Shown here: positions 35,940 to 48,549 of the stretch, piece after piece | Layout of the letters: each line of letters opens with the position of its first letter | How positions within the stretch are numbered: the first letter of the stretch is position 1 | Source of the DNA: Macrotrachela quadricornifera | Lineage: Eukaryota; Rotifera; Eurotatoria; Philodinida; Philodinidae | DNA: 64,000 nucleotides | Assembly (NCBI GenBank): GCA_022393335.1 | Contig: JAJEKB010020399.1 | Coordinates: 62,001-126,000 of the forward strand | Reading direction: 5' to 3' | Program-made: the position numbers and the translations under genes | Notes under the pieces: generated by a model | Databases searched by the model: none | Told to the model about the DNA's origin: nothing | Seen by the model: the letters and a program-made list of their open reading frames with translations, nothing else

Positions 35940-37475
35940 ACTCAGGCAACTGTATTCGATCATCATACTCCTTGACACACAAGGACTCTTAGTGCACCAA
36001 ATAATCAAAGTCACATGGGAAATAAATCATTGTATAAAATGATGCATTTCTCATGCGACTTTGATCATTCAATGCACTAGCAATATTTTTCTCCATAGGG
36101 GAAAACTACTGACAAGGCTCACCTGATTCTTCACAGTTATTATCCCGCTTGGACAAAAAGATTGTCGGTACATCCTATACTCAAATTCACATGAAAAATA
36201 AATCATTGTATACAATGATTTATTTCTCATATCACTTTGATCATTCGATACACTGAGAGTGTTTGTGTTCAAGGTGGATAATAACTGACAAGGTTTACCT
36301 GATTTTGTACAGTTAGTGGTTCTCTTGGACAGAATGGCTGCCCAGTGCATGCAATGGTCAAAGTCACATGAGAAATGAATCATTCTATACAATGATTGGT
36401 TTCTAATGTCACTTTGGTTATCCGATGTACTGACAGTTTTTGTTTCCAGGCGGGATAATAACTGTAGAGAATCAGGTGAACTCAGTCAGTTATTATCTTG
36501 CTTGGGCAAGAAGATTGCCAATACATCGAATGATCAAAGTGACACCAGAAATCAATCATTGTATACGATGATTCATTTCTCATGTGAATTTGAGTATAGG
36601 ATGCACTGGCAATCTTGTTGTTCAAGCGGGATAATAACTGTAGAGAATCAGGTGAGCCTTGTCAGAAGTTTTCCTTTTTGGAGAAAAAGATTGTCAGTAT
36701 ATTGGATGATCAAAGCCACATGAGAAATGAATCATTATATACAATGATTCATTTCTCATGTAACTTTGATCATTGGATGCATTCGTGGTCTTTGTGTTCA
36801 CCAGGGAGAATATCTGTACAGAATCAGGTTAGCTGCGTCAGTTATTATCTCCGGTGGACACAAAGACTGCCGATGCATCGAATGATTAACGCCATGTAAG
36901 AAAGGAATTATTGTACAGAATGATTCGTTTTCCATGTGACTTTGATCATTCGATGCATTGACAGTCTTTGTGTCCAAGGAGGCTAATAACCGTAGAAAGT
37001 TATGTGATTCTCTACTGCTATTATCCCTCTTGTGCATAAAGTCTGCTAGTACATCCAATGATCAAAGTGGCATGAAAATGAATCGTTGTATATAGTGATT
37101 CATTTCTCATGTGACTTTGATCAGTGGATGCACTGGTAGTCTTTGTCTGAAAGGAGAATGATAATTGTATAGAGTAAGATGAGTCTCGTCAGTTATTATC
37201 TCCCTTGGTTACAGAGAATGGTAATGCATCCAATGATCAAAGTCTCCTGAGAAATAAATCATTATATAGAACGATTCATTTCTTATGTAACTTTGATGAT
37301 TGGATGCAATACCAGTCTTTGTGTCTGATGTTAATAGTAAGTGTGGAGAATCAGATAAGCCTCGTAAGTTATTGTCCCTCTTGGACACAAAGACTGGCAA
37401 TACACCCAATGATCTTAGTCACATGAGAAACGATTCATTGTATGCGATCATTGATTTCTCGTGTGAGTTCGGTTT
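35940..37475. repeat. about 176-bp satellite array built from alternating inverted half units
   Basis: Nine copies of a palindrome centred on TTGTATACAATG-like cores occur at about 36035, 36211, 36388, 36563, 36738, 36916, 37091, 37265 and 37443, a spacing of 174-178 bp. Each has arms such as ATGATCAAAG followed by ACATGAGAAATGAATCATT and the inverse. Halfway between them lies a second palindrome (CTTTGTGTCCAAG, GGGATAATAACTG and inverses) with a loop of about 20 nt. The array therefore reads almost the same on both strands. Units are 75-90 percent alike. Short frames in all directions are by-products. Confidence 0.88.
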
Positions 37476-38502
37476 TGGTGCGATTTTTCTCTTTTTTTAT
37501 ATATTGATTGTAGAAAATGTATAAATACATATCAAAATTAGAAGAGGGTAAGCGTATTTTATTTTCAAATCGAATTGTAGTTATACATCGATTTTCTTTC
37601 TTTTTACTTTTAGCAACGACAGTTATCATCAATCTACCATCATTTGCAATCTCCTTCCAATGAACTTTTCCATGAAGAAAGACGTTTTTCCAATATCCCC
37701 ACCTATATGCATTTTTTTATAGTTAGTGTTTTTTCAAGATTAATAAACATGTATATTACTAAAAATTGTCTTTTTCCTCGAAGGAAAATATTAGAAAAAC
37801 ATGAAAAAAGACCAAAGACGTTCATAATTTAAAAACGAATATTTGAGTAATAATTTTTTCATATATGGAATTATGTATTTATTGTTATTTATGTTGATAC
37901 AAAATCTGATCAAGCAGTATTGCAGCAAAAGCTACACGAGAATATATGGTGTTTAGTGTATTTTTTTTTGTCACGTGTGCACGAAGATACATATTGAATA
38001 ATTATTACCTGTGTGCTCCTACACGATAAGCACACCTTGCAATGTTTTGTGTATGAAAAAGGTAAAGGAAAGAAAAAAATGTTTAAAGCGTTTGCTCTAT
38101 CAATTATAACTGATAGAACAAATACTTCAATCATTTTTTTTTCTTTCTACTTCTATCATGCACATAAACCATGTGGACCGTGCATATTACGTGGAAGCAC
38201 CATTATTTGTTTTCATAGAGTGATTGCACATTTTCCATGGAAACTCAAAAGAAAATACATAGGTTCCACATACTCCGATTCCTATCTTTTTTAAAGCGCA
38301 TTTGTCCACAAACATCTTCTCATATAGGTCCTATATGTTTGAAGTAATATCTGATAAGCTCTAGGGAAGGATACAAACCATTTTTCGATATCTCTAAAAA
38401 AAACGGAGAGAAACGAAAAATGCGTGTTTTTCTCCTATCGAAAAATTTCACTCAAACAGTAATTTCTGGGCTGGTTCGTCTAGAAAAATATTACATGTAA
38501 AC
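37476..38502. other. intergenic
   Basis: No gene or repeat supported. Short frames around 38013-38294 have no recognisable features. Confidence 0.35.
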
Positions 38503-39216
38503 TACAGGGGGTGCAAAAGTCAGTTTACCCAAAAAAAAGTTCAATATCTTCATTACGGGTCGAGCAAACGAACTGATTTTTTTACTAATGATAGAGACAT
38601 GTACAAGCTTTATATCCATAAAGACATGCCTCGAGAAATCCTTTGTTGAGTATATTATTTTTTCTCCTATGTGTCAAAAAGTAAAACGTTTTTTGTTGAG
38701 ATCAATAGTGATACTTAACAAAGGGTTTCTCTAGACATGTCTTTATAGATATGAAGCTTGAACATGCCTCTATTATTAGGAAAAAAATCAGCTTGTTTGC
38801 TTGAGTCGTAATGGAGATATTCAATTTTTATTTTGGTAGATTCGCTTTTGCGCCACCCTCAACATGGCCTAAAAGTCACGATGCCAAGAAAAAATTAAAT
38901 ATCTCCGCTACGGTTCGAACAACCGGGCTGATTTTTTTACCAATAATGGAAGAATGTTCACACTTTAAATCCATACGGATAAGATTAGAGAGAGCCCTTA
39001 TAAAGTACTACTAATGATCTCAATAAAATAATTTTACTTTTTCATAGATAGAATGAAAAACAATACACTTAACAAAGGTTGTTTCTAGGCATGTCTTTAT
39101 GGATATGAAGCTCGAATACGCATCGATTATTGGTAAAAAAATCAGTCCGTTTGCTCGACCCGTAATGGAGATATTTAATTTTTTTTGGGGTAAACTGACT
39201 TTTGCACTCCCCTGTA
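38503..39216. mobile_element. Tc1/mariner-like non-autonomous element with repeated inverted units
   Basis: The ends are TA followed by CAGGGGGTGCAAAAGTCAG and the inverse (CTGACTTTTGCACTCCCCTG, then TA). Inside, the block AAATATCTCCGCTACGGTTCG-like / ATGTCTTTATGGATATGAAG-like is present four times in alternating orientation (about 38520-38660, 38700-38850, 38890-38990 and 39080-39190). There is no transposase frame. Confidence 0.75.
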
Positions 39217-39480
39217 CTTCTGAAATCGAAGATAAATCACAGGAAGTAGGTGAGAAGCATTTAGCTATAGAACAACTTCAAATATTGAATAATGATAAGT
39301 GAACCTAACCATTTGGCTTAGATGTAGTTTTGTCATTTCATCATTTGCATCACACGATTCTAGACAGATTATGATCAATAGTATTTTTTTCATTTACATT
39401 CTATAGAACAACGTCCATGGTCTGAATGAAGTCGTACCAATGAGTCTAGTGTACAACATATAGGACACGATATTTCACAA

Positions 39481-40246
39481 GTGCATCAGCTATATTCGAT
39501 GTGTGAACAATCGCTAATAAAATATTGCTTGAATAGAACCAAGCAACATTCAAACAGCGATAGCACAACATCTTTATCACCTATGAATCTACTTGTGGTG
39601 ACACTATGGTACTTAAAACATTATCATTCGGAACGTTATATCGCTACCAAAGTACACTCAAGCCCATCCACAGTACATCATTTTTTAACGGAAGTTGTAG
39701 ACATCTTGCACTGATGTGTATATTCGAAATTAGTGCCATTACCAGTCGCTATGGATAGTAGAAATACAACACATGGGTCTAAAGAACATCATAAATTAAT
39801 AGATGATTCAACTTCCATTGCTGTTCCGCAACCTGAAGATTCACAACAACGTAAAGCTTATTTTTGTTCGAATAGTGCACGTTTCCGATTGTTATCTTGG
39901 AAGTGTACATGATTTAACAATTTTACGGGAGTCGGGTCTGTTAGAACATGTGAACGATTCCGTACAGATTATTGCCGATAAAGCTTATATTTGGAGAAGA
40001 ATATGTCATAACTCCAAAGAAGAAATCTCATAGAGGCGAGTTAACAACTGAAGAAAATAATTTTAACTATGAAATCAATAGTACAAGAGCAGCTATCAAA
40101 AACATTAATCAATGTATCAAACCTTATGCTATTCTTGGCACGATCTACAGAGGAGCTATTGATGACTTTGATAAGATTACTAAGATCTCACAGGTTGTTT
40201 GCGCTTTATGTAATCTAAACTTAATTAAACATCCTATTCGTAAGTA
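39481..40246 (+). pseudogene. PIF/Harbinger-type (DDE_Tnp_4) transposase, frameshifted
   Basis: Three frames joined in order cover a HARBI1-like protein. Frame one has a helix-turn-helix (LKHYHSERYIATKVHSSPST), a TGA at about 39712, and the first catalytic Asp block (IDDSTSIAVPQPEDSQQRKAYF-type). A shift near 39880 leads to YLGSVHDLTILRESGLLEHV (second Asp) and IIADKAYI. Another shift near 39995 leads to EEYVITPKKK and the terminal NYEINSTRAAIKNI helix, where the usual catalytic Glu in the IEN pattern reads Lys. It is dead by at least one stop and two frameshifts. No clear terminal repeats were seen. Confidence 0.8.
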
Positions 40247-42190
40247 GAAACTATGAAATATTATTTGTCTATTTCATTAAGTATTTGGTAATAAAACTTT
40301 ACTCGTTTAGTTAAAGTTCACCTTTCTATATAAGACATAATACACACTAAGAGAGTAAATACTAAATCCTTAAAAGAAACTTATATAGTTAAAGCATTGA
40401 TTATCTTTTGTTCTCAGTAAAATTTAGAGTTCGAACAATAGTAGATTCTCAGCATCACACATCTACTATATCTCGTCAAAAAATCATAATTCTTTGTTAT
40501 ACAAAAGAAGTTGCATGGAAGAAAAAAATTGGGGTACCATACCATGGAGCACGCCCATATATATATATATAAGTGAAAAAAATGGCACAGCTAAGATACT
40601 AGAAAAGGATATAAAATTGAAAAACTTTAATACTCTCATTTTCTCAGATCTAAACAAGGGCAGCTAAGACATTCATATTAGAGATATACATCGAATTTTC
40701 TATCGAAGAGAATGGTTTTAAACTTGTTCTCAACGTGGGGGGGGGGGGGAACACTCAAATATGTTCTCTCGTGAGACCAACTCTATTGACATAAAACAAA
40801 TTTGTGGATTATTACAAAGACACTGTTAAGTGGAGAAATGACAAATTATCATCTATATTAGCCGACGTCGATCTTACACAACTCAATTCAGTTATAATTT
40901 GCAAATTTCAGAAGAGATTGTGCTAGATCATGTAAATAAGACTAATCAGAGGAAATCTTCTATTTGATAGGACATTCATAAGCTATCGCATCAGCATTTG
41001 AAGAAGTGATAATAATCACGATTATCAATAAGATAGAAATCTATCCAATAAAAAAACAAAGTAATTTTTGTCGTTTGAATAACAACAAAAGATCAATCTC
41101 TAACAAATATATATTTTCTAGAGGCCCCCGTGAAAGATCGGACTCAATGGGGAAAAGTGAGAACCCTAAAGTGCGTACTCCCAGTGTATTCCTCTGTGTT
41201 TCCTCTATACTTCATCCGTGTTCCCTTGAACTTTCATTGTACTTCCTCGTGTCTCTCTCTGCTCCGTTGTACTCTACAGTATCCACAGGGGTCGCGCAAA
41301 AAGTGTAGGATTGTTGAGTGTAGCGAGTTCTGAAAAGGTGTACAAATTTTTGGGGGGTGTAAAGCGTATTTAGGGCAAAATTTTTCCCAAGTCTGCTCCC
41401 GTTGGTGGAAAAAAAAAGAAAAATTTTATTGGGGAGGGTGTATATCCTGCATTCGCGCGCTCTTGAGTATTCCACTGTACTCCCTTGTGCTCCCTTATAC
41501 TTCCACCATACTCCATTGCACGTCTACTGTATTCCCATTGCATTCTAGGAGTCTCGCCCTTTTCTGCTTGGTTAGGCTCTAATATTATAGAAAGATTGAT
41601 TTAATTTAGATAAGAAAAAAGCTCCTGATGCAAAATATAAAATAGATTGCTGTTGACAATGTTAATTCACTGGCCTTTTTATTTTTTAGAAATATAAATA
41701 ATGAATGAGCAGACACGACGTCCATACAGAATGGACGGGCAGATAACAATATAGGATAATATACGTAGATGCTCATCCTCATATATGTATATATCTTTCT
41801 TCCGTTCTGTGACCAATTAGATGAAAGTTCCTGAACTGAAAGTTTGTCTATTATAATATAGATTTGCTGTGAAGAAGTTTGTTTACGTACATTAGCTTCT
41901 TTTCTAAGCAAACATTCTTCTACTGGTTAATGCAATTGCAAAGAAAAATCGAAACGAAAGAAATCAATGCTCACCTTTCAATCGATGGTCTGCTTCTGTT
42001 TTTTTTTCAGTTTGTTTTCGTGATGAAAAGTGAAATATTACTCCATTTATACATTCGTTCTCTTCTTTTTCTCTTGATCTGAAAAGGGTAGAAAGACATT
42101 GACGATATATATTATTTGGTAGAACATGGTATATAAGACGCTGAAATTTAAGCGCCGTTTAAGCTCCGTAAAAACGTTGTTTTCGTTTGT
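40247..42190. other. intergenic with a poly-G tract and an imperfect CT-rich repeat
   Basis: A 12-G run lies at about 40738-40749. From about 41130 to 41540 the DNA is GC-richer and composed of loosely repeated TACTCCCTTGTGCTCCCTTA-like words on both sides of a T-rich centre, probably an old non-autonomous element. No gene was supported; the frames here have no domain or signal. Confidence 0.4.
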
Positions 42191-45158
42191 TCAAAAATGA
42201 ATAAAAGACAAAAAATTAACAAATAGCAGAAGAGAAAAAATAAGAGCATTAGTATTTTTTATGTTTGTAACTCCATTCGATCGCAGAATAATGCGTCCTT
42301 TAATATTAATAGAGAATTCTGGTAAAAGTGATGTGTAAGCATCAGACCACATCGAAGATTCGTTGGTGAGAACAAGTCGAGCGAGAATCTCTGCGAATGC
42401 CGGTGCATACTGAATGCTAGACCAGCTATCAGTTCCTAGTATGAGTTTTTGCTCGAAACCAGGAATATAATCGAGAATGAAGCCTTCGTCAGACAAAATC
42501 GAATCAAGTGTCGTGTCAGTTGGCATGATGGGATCAGTCAAACTAACAGTTTGAGATAAATGTTGGCCAACCCAAGCCATCATTCGATTCAGGTTATATT
42601 GATCTGGTCGGTTGGTTCGATTTTGAGGAGAATCGATTGTATTCATGACTGCAGGATTGATTCGAGGTTCAACACGAAGATAACCCAATTGATCGGGTGG
42701 ATATCCAGCATAACTATTGTTATTAGTGGATGACAAAAACCAAGTCGGCACGACTACAGTTGAAGTTGTGTTTAATTGATGAAAATAAACAGCTGACGGT
42801 AGTTCATACAAATTGATATTGAGATTGAGGTTCAATGTAGCCATCATGCTCTTGGTATATGGACCGGGAAGAAAAATGACTTTGGCGGCATGTAGTGTGC
42901 CACGATTGGTTAGTATATACATACGTGATTGATCGGATGTCTGTTGCACATTGAGAACGGTTTCTTTCTCACGAATTAATATATTAGACGTTTGTCTTAT
43001 CAATATTCGCAAAGTATTGAGTAACAATGTTACATTGATAAAACCAGACTGGCTGAGATATAGGCTTGGCTGGTCTGCAATGATGAAAGAAGGGTCATAC
43101 ATCCTTTGTATTAATGAAAGTTGAGTGCAGTTAGGAATAGATAAATTGTGACAAAATTCAACCATTTTAGAAACTGATTGACCCATGTATAGAAAGCCAT
43201 TTAACGTGTTTAACAATGAATTATGCGACATGTTTGCTTCTTTCTCCAGTTCACGCCACATCGGAAGAACGAGTTGACTTAATTTGGTAAGATAATATTT
43301 GTTGTTGACCAAATGAAATGGTGCAACTTCTAATGGTTTGATATCATAATCTCGTTGGAGAAGAACAATGCGCTTGTCCTTCATTTTCTTTGCCAGATTC
43401 AGTGCCGTAGCCAAACCGAGTACTCCACCATCAATAATAGCAACATCGAATTCTTCTTCCTATAAAAACAACAGCGAATAGGTATTGGATTAATCAATAG
43501 GAATCAACAGTACTTACTTGATAAAACATGAGAAGACGCATCGATGATTGAATGGCTCCTTCAATCCAACGATGAACATAGCTGATATGTTCACCACTAA
43601 AATGCACAATGTTCTTGACAGATTTTCCTAATTCTTCATGTAAATTTGTTTCTTGATTTGGAGTAAAGAGTGCATAAGCACCATGAGTATATTGATCAAT
43701 ACACCAGTTCTTAACTTCACAACTAACAACTAACGCTCGAATATCTGATCGATTATGAAGTTGCATAAGATCTTGAAGAGATTTCTCACATGTTTGTTCT
43801 TTACTTAATGCAGACCACAATAATGCATCTGTGGCCCAGACATATGAAGTGAGAATGAATGCTCCATTATTCGTTAAATTGGCTGTTGTGTTAAAATTAT
43901 TATAATAAATAAAACGTATGGGTAAATCAGTAATTGAATAACCACCATGAATGTTTTCATCGTGCCAAAATGCACGACGAAATGAATGAGCGATTTTCGT
44001 TGCGCAGTCATAATGTAACTGACGAAAGGCACGATACTTATCATTAAATAAATTTCTCGGTTCGAATTCAATCAGACTAGCTGCTCGTGCTGTTGTTGAA
44101 ACAATCACCGAATCAAAATTTAAGACGGTAAAATTATCACCTAACACTAAGCGAACCCGCGATCGGCCGGAAAAGTTAGTCGTATTTTCAACATAGTGAA
44201 CTTCGCTTACTCGTGTGTTTGTATAAATTTTACAACGATCATCAGGAACATTTCGACAATTACGTTCAAATTCATTGATAAGTAAATCGAAACCTCCATC
44301 AATTTGTGTATATTCTGGATTTAAAGTTAAAATAGCAGTACTTCGAACCATTTCAATGAGACTGGTTTGCATATCTACGTTGTACATAAGTGAAATAAAA
44401 TCTATCGCACCACGAGACATATTCGTATATTCAAGAAAGTATCCTTCAATACTGTATTTGTCATACTTGACTTTCAGATCATCATAACTCGTGTAGCTAA
44501 CTGATGCCATTGCTTCATTCCATAAATCGCTCACAGTCTGAAATGCCTCATCAAACATAACTTCATTCTTTATCATTTGATCTTACCTTGTTTTTCTCTC
44601 TTTCGTATACGTTAAATCCGTTTTCATCAGGTACAATTCTTTCATTAAATGTGCGTCGTCGGCCATTAATGTAGAAAAGAGCATTGGAATCATAGCCTTT
44701 GAATGGTGCCACCTTGAGCTTGTATCGTTCCGTAACATAGATATTTGTTAGAGGATGCTGCTTCAAAGGTAAACGCATCGCTCCCAACTCTGTTATATAG
44801 CCTTTATCTGAAATACGATGTGTTAGAATACGACCACCGAGGCGATTGCTCGCTTCGTACACAGTTACACGATGGCCAGACATTGACAACTCGATGGCAT
44901 TGATTAAACCAGATACACCTAATAAAATAATAGAAATCGATCAGTACAACGTCGTCTATACGTACCTGCTCCAACTACAGCAATGTTTTGACAATCAAAG
45001 CATTTCGGTAAACCATGTCGAGCTGTATAGGCCACTTGAGGTGTGAAAAACTCCTTTGGGTCGTAGGGTAGAGGAGGTGGGCCAGGTTCCTCTGTATCAT
45101 AAGATTCTACAGCGTCTTTGCATAAGAAGATATACAGAAGTAAAAGTAATATATTCAT
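42191..45158 (-). CDS. L-amino-acid-oxidase-like flavoprotein fused to a degenerate DAO/sarcosine-oxidase-like domain
   Basis: Four exons (44966-45158, 44587-44918, 43518-44537 and 42191-43459) join in phase with introns of 47, 49 and 58 nt into 937 aa. The start at 45158 gives a signal peptide (MNILLLLLYIFLCKDAVES); a TATATAA lies about 75 nt upstream. Domain 1 (about 55-515) is a flavin amine oxidase: VVGAGVSG Rossmann motif, VTVYEASNRLGGRI, the LAAO-type ITELGAMRLP, and the C-terminal flavin motif HFSGEHISYVHRWIEGAIQS. It would oxidise L-amino acids or amines to give H2O2. Domain 2 (516-about 905) starts EEEFDVAIIDGGVLGLATAL: the first Gly of GxGxxG is Asp (D525), and neither the covalent-FAD Cys nor the substrate-side Lys motif of sarcosine oxidases is evident. 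The hydrophobic end ALIFSLLLFVNFLSFIHF suggests a GPI anchor. It is likely extracellular. Confidence 0.88.
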
Positions 45159-45226
45159 AGTACTCGATAATGTTTTTTTCGTTTTAGGTTTATAAAATAC
45201 AATGAAGTGCAATGAAGTTCTTGTGT

Positions 45227-45236
45227 ATTATATAGC
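45227..45236 (-). promoter_or_regulatory. putative TATA box of the oxidase gene
   Basis: On the minus strand CTATATAATA lies about 75 nt upstream of the ATG at 45158, matching the spacing seen for two other genes in the window. Confidence 0.45.
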
Positions 45237-45682
45237 TTTTTACCTTTGAGTCATACACGGAAGTATGATATTCATACAAGCTTGATTTTTGCCCACTTGT
45301 TTGTCTGACTACAACAATTAGATTATAAAAGGGTATTCTGCAGACATCCAATGATATTGGTTATGATGTAAGTTTCTCATACCACTTAAATGAGTAATTC
45401 TTTCTTATCTTTACTACTTCATTCCGCTTAACAAAGTCATATAATTAGTGATGTATAATTCTCAGATTTTTTTCAAGACAGATATACCCTTTTCTCTCGA
45501 AATCATGATAAAAAATACGAAGTGGGTGTGACTCAAGATATTAAGTTGGAAAAAAAACATCAGAAATGAAAGTTCGTCGAATAACAGTTGATAGACAGTT
45601 TTTGTTCTTGATAAGATAATGATACAGCGAGTAATAAAATGTTTTAAGGGCATAGTCTCCATTCCGCAGAAACACTGACGAT

Positions 45683-46585
45683 GGGGGTACCTGAAGTGAT
45701 TAAGAGCTTTTGAGTTGATATTTTCTCCATAAGTAGGACGTGATAAGACTAGAAGAAGCCTAAAAGGATAACGGTCCATAGACCTTTCTTTCCGAGTGAC
45801 GGTCATTTTACAAAATTTTCCACGTATGACAAAAGATTCATCGCAAAATCAAATTACAGAGTTTTGCCGTGAAACTTTGCCCATATGTAGGTTTTGTGAT
45901 CCTTATCGTAGCCTGAGTGTTTTAGCCCAAACCAATGTTTTGTGCAGGAAATAATAAGTACTGAAGATAACCTTCGCATGCTAAAGACATCCCAGGTCAA
46001 CACATCCGACTGTCGAATCCCATCGGATTCTATTGGATCCTACAGAAATTCATTGAAAGCTGCCGGTTGCCTTGGTACAGGATTCCAACAGGCAGTTGTT
46101 GGAAGTCGGAAAGTGTTGTAATAACCGTGGTTTCTATCGAACTTCCCGTATTTCGATCCTTTCCGACATACAACATCTTCCTGTTGGAATCCTGTACCAA
46201 GGCAACCAGTAACTTTCTAGATAATTTTACCGGAATTTGAGGAACCCTATAGGATCCTATTGGACTTCTTTGACCAATAATGTCAAGATATTCGACTTTT
46301 CTTGACTACTTATCATTTCTGAAAAAAACATTGGTTTTGCCTAAAACTCTCAGGCTACGATAAGGATCATAAAACCTACATATGGGCAAAGTTTCACGGC
46401 AAAACTCTGTAATTTGATTTTGCGATGAATCTTTTGTCATACGTAGAAAATTTTGTAAAATGACCGTCACTCGGAAAGAAAGGCCTAAGAGCCCTTATCG
46501 TTTTAGGCTTCTTTTAGTCTTATCACGTTCTACTTGTGGACAAAATATCAACTCAAAGGCTCTTAATCAATTCGGGTACCTCCCT
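45683..46585. repeat. foldback element, arms about 430 bp
   Basis: The left end GGTACCTGAAGTGATTAAGAGC and the right end (inverse, GCTCTTAATCAATTCGGGTACC) match, and both arms carry CGGTCATTTTACAAAATTTT and CATATGTAGGTTTTGTGATC in opposite orientation. The centre near 46120 has GGTACAGGATTCCAACAGG and its inverse. A segment with GGATCCTATTGGA words links it to the block at 52030-52140. Non-coding. Confidence 0.8.
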
Positions 46586-46726
46586 CGTGAAGCGAACGGC
46601 TTTTTCAGCGAAAGTAAACTTCATCTTCACCCTCATCCTCAACAGTACGATTCTTTCTATATTTTGAACAATTTTTATTTTATGAAGCATCAATAAAAAA
46701 AAACATCGTTATCTGAAAATTCTTGT

Positions 46727-48272
46727 TTACATCAGTAGTAGCATGACAAAGTGAAGTATTAAAGTCAAAGAGGATAAGAGCAATACTGTAAACCGATTGC
46801 TGTGGACCGAATATGACGCTGCTCCTCCTAAAAAGAAACCAGAAATAGTCAGTTAGCATTTATGACCATGGAAAGAACTAACCACTTATACATGAACTCT
46901 TGTCAATAGCAAACATTTGAATTCGATGATTGGAGAAATCACTGACATACAAATTTCCATTTCGATCAAATACTAAACTGTAGGGATGATTAAGTTGCGT
47001 GCTAAGACTACCTTGACCGTCGCCACCAGCTATGACTATACCACTGTCAGCTCCTTTCAACCAGCGCATAATTGGGTGATTTCCATAATCAGCTACATAA
47101 ACTGTACCTGACTGATCGACAATCGTAGCAATAGTTCCATCAATTTGGTTCAGTTTACTACCATTACCATTTCCACCAGCGACGATAGTAGCGCTTGCCT
47201 TCCACATACTGTTGTTAGCAATCCATTTTGTTACTCGATTGTTGGAGTATTCAGGTACAAATACATTTCCTTGGTGGTCGATATATATCTGATATGCTGA
47301 AGAAGAAAGAGAATGAGAGACAAAATGAAATTGAATGTTTTGAGATGTTGGATTGAGACACTTACGAGTTAGAAGTTGTTCCAAAGAATTACCTGGATCG
47401 TTACGTCCAATCACCGTTTCTCCGTCTCCTGTGCCATTCTTATCAAACTTGAGAATACGTGCGTGGTACCAATCACCGACCAATAAGTACTTATTTTCAC
47501 TTTGAATGGGACCAAGAGTAATTCCATTGACATACGTATTGGAAATGATTATCTCTCCATTTTGAGCTCATTTCTTCCATCGACTTACACGTTTGTTGGT
47601 GTACTCGGTGATAAAAAATGTACCTTCCTGATCGACTGAGACATAACGAGGTAATGCAAGCTAGTCGGTCCGATTACCCGATCCATTGCCACCGGCAATT
47701 ATCTCACCACTGGATGCGCCTTTTCCCCATCTCATTACGCGTCCGTTACCATTATCGACAATAATAAGAGCATCATGATCATTAGGATTCACAAATAGTC
47801 CAAATGGATTGTTCAATTGATTAAGAGCGATGCCCATCCCATTGCCATCTACAACAGTCTTTCCGACGAATGTCCATGTTGCTCTTTCACAAATCGCTCC
47901 ATCTGAAAGTAGTTTGGAGAAACTATCAGTGGAGGACAAACATTTGAAGTGATCATAGACAGAGGATAGCACATGTGTCGAGAATGGCATCGAATATCTG
48001 TCACACAGATTGTATACGGCTGAGCACAAGCAAAATTCTTAGCACATGGTGTTAGTTCAGAGCAACTGATCTGCGATAGAGTACACACCCCACAACTTTG
48101 TTGATTAGTTCTATCAGGGACATAGAGACAAGTACAGGCAATATTCGATGAACAGTAATTCTTATTTGGGGAATCAGATAATGAACAAAGCTGTTGAGCA
48201 TTTACCTGTGCATTTGAGTGTAAAAATCAATATCAACGAAGACACTCTTCGTATTATTTGCAATAGTACCAT
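46727..48272 (-). pseudogene. secreted Cys-rich NHL-repeat protein, broken by two nonsense codons
   Basis: Exons recognised: a possible signal peptide (MVLLQIIRRVSSLILIFTL) from 48272; a Cys-rich part about 47940-48202 (CxCLYVPD, CGVCTLSQISC, CAKNFACAQPYTIC); NHL exons 47366-47902 and 46886-47296; and a last exon 46727-46827 with a hydrophobic GPI-like tail ending LHFVMLLLM. The phases of the last three exons agree (introns 69 and 58 nt). In the first NHL exon the frame contains TAG (47661-47663, in GNRTD-stop-LALPRYVSVDQ) and TGA (47568-47570, in SRWKK-stop-AQNGEIIIS); both are one base away from sense codons expected in NHL links. The join between the signal peptide, the Cys-rich part and NHL could not be resolved without a phase conflict, which fits decay. 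Were it intact it would be an extracellular anchored propeller. Confidence 0.75.
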
Positions 48273-48549
48273 TACTTACAGAGTATTCTACAATTCTAAT
48301 CAAAACTATGGGATTATTTGTTTAAATAAAATTGTTCGAGCGTGTTTTGATGGTATATATCAGTCAAAGAAAAGAAATAATCCTCAAAATCCGTTGTTTT
48401 TTGTCTGGCCGAAACTGTAGAATTCTTATCATCATTCTTCTATTTGCAGATCAGAGAAACATGAGTTTTGCTTCACACTTACTCAGGTAGACAAAAAGAG
48501 TCCAGTAATTATCATGTCATTTGATACAGAAAAAACAGGCGATGTTAAT

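Noticed and set aside
36069..37524. Multiple frames of 65-107 codons on both strands
   Set aside because: All lie in the strand-symmetric satellite and repeat each other; they are by-products of stop-poor units.
44563..44587. Frameshift between the two oxidase frames
   Set aside because: A 49-nt intron (44538-44586) with a GTAAGA donor and a TTTCAG acceptor, phase 0 on both sides, explains the change of frame.
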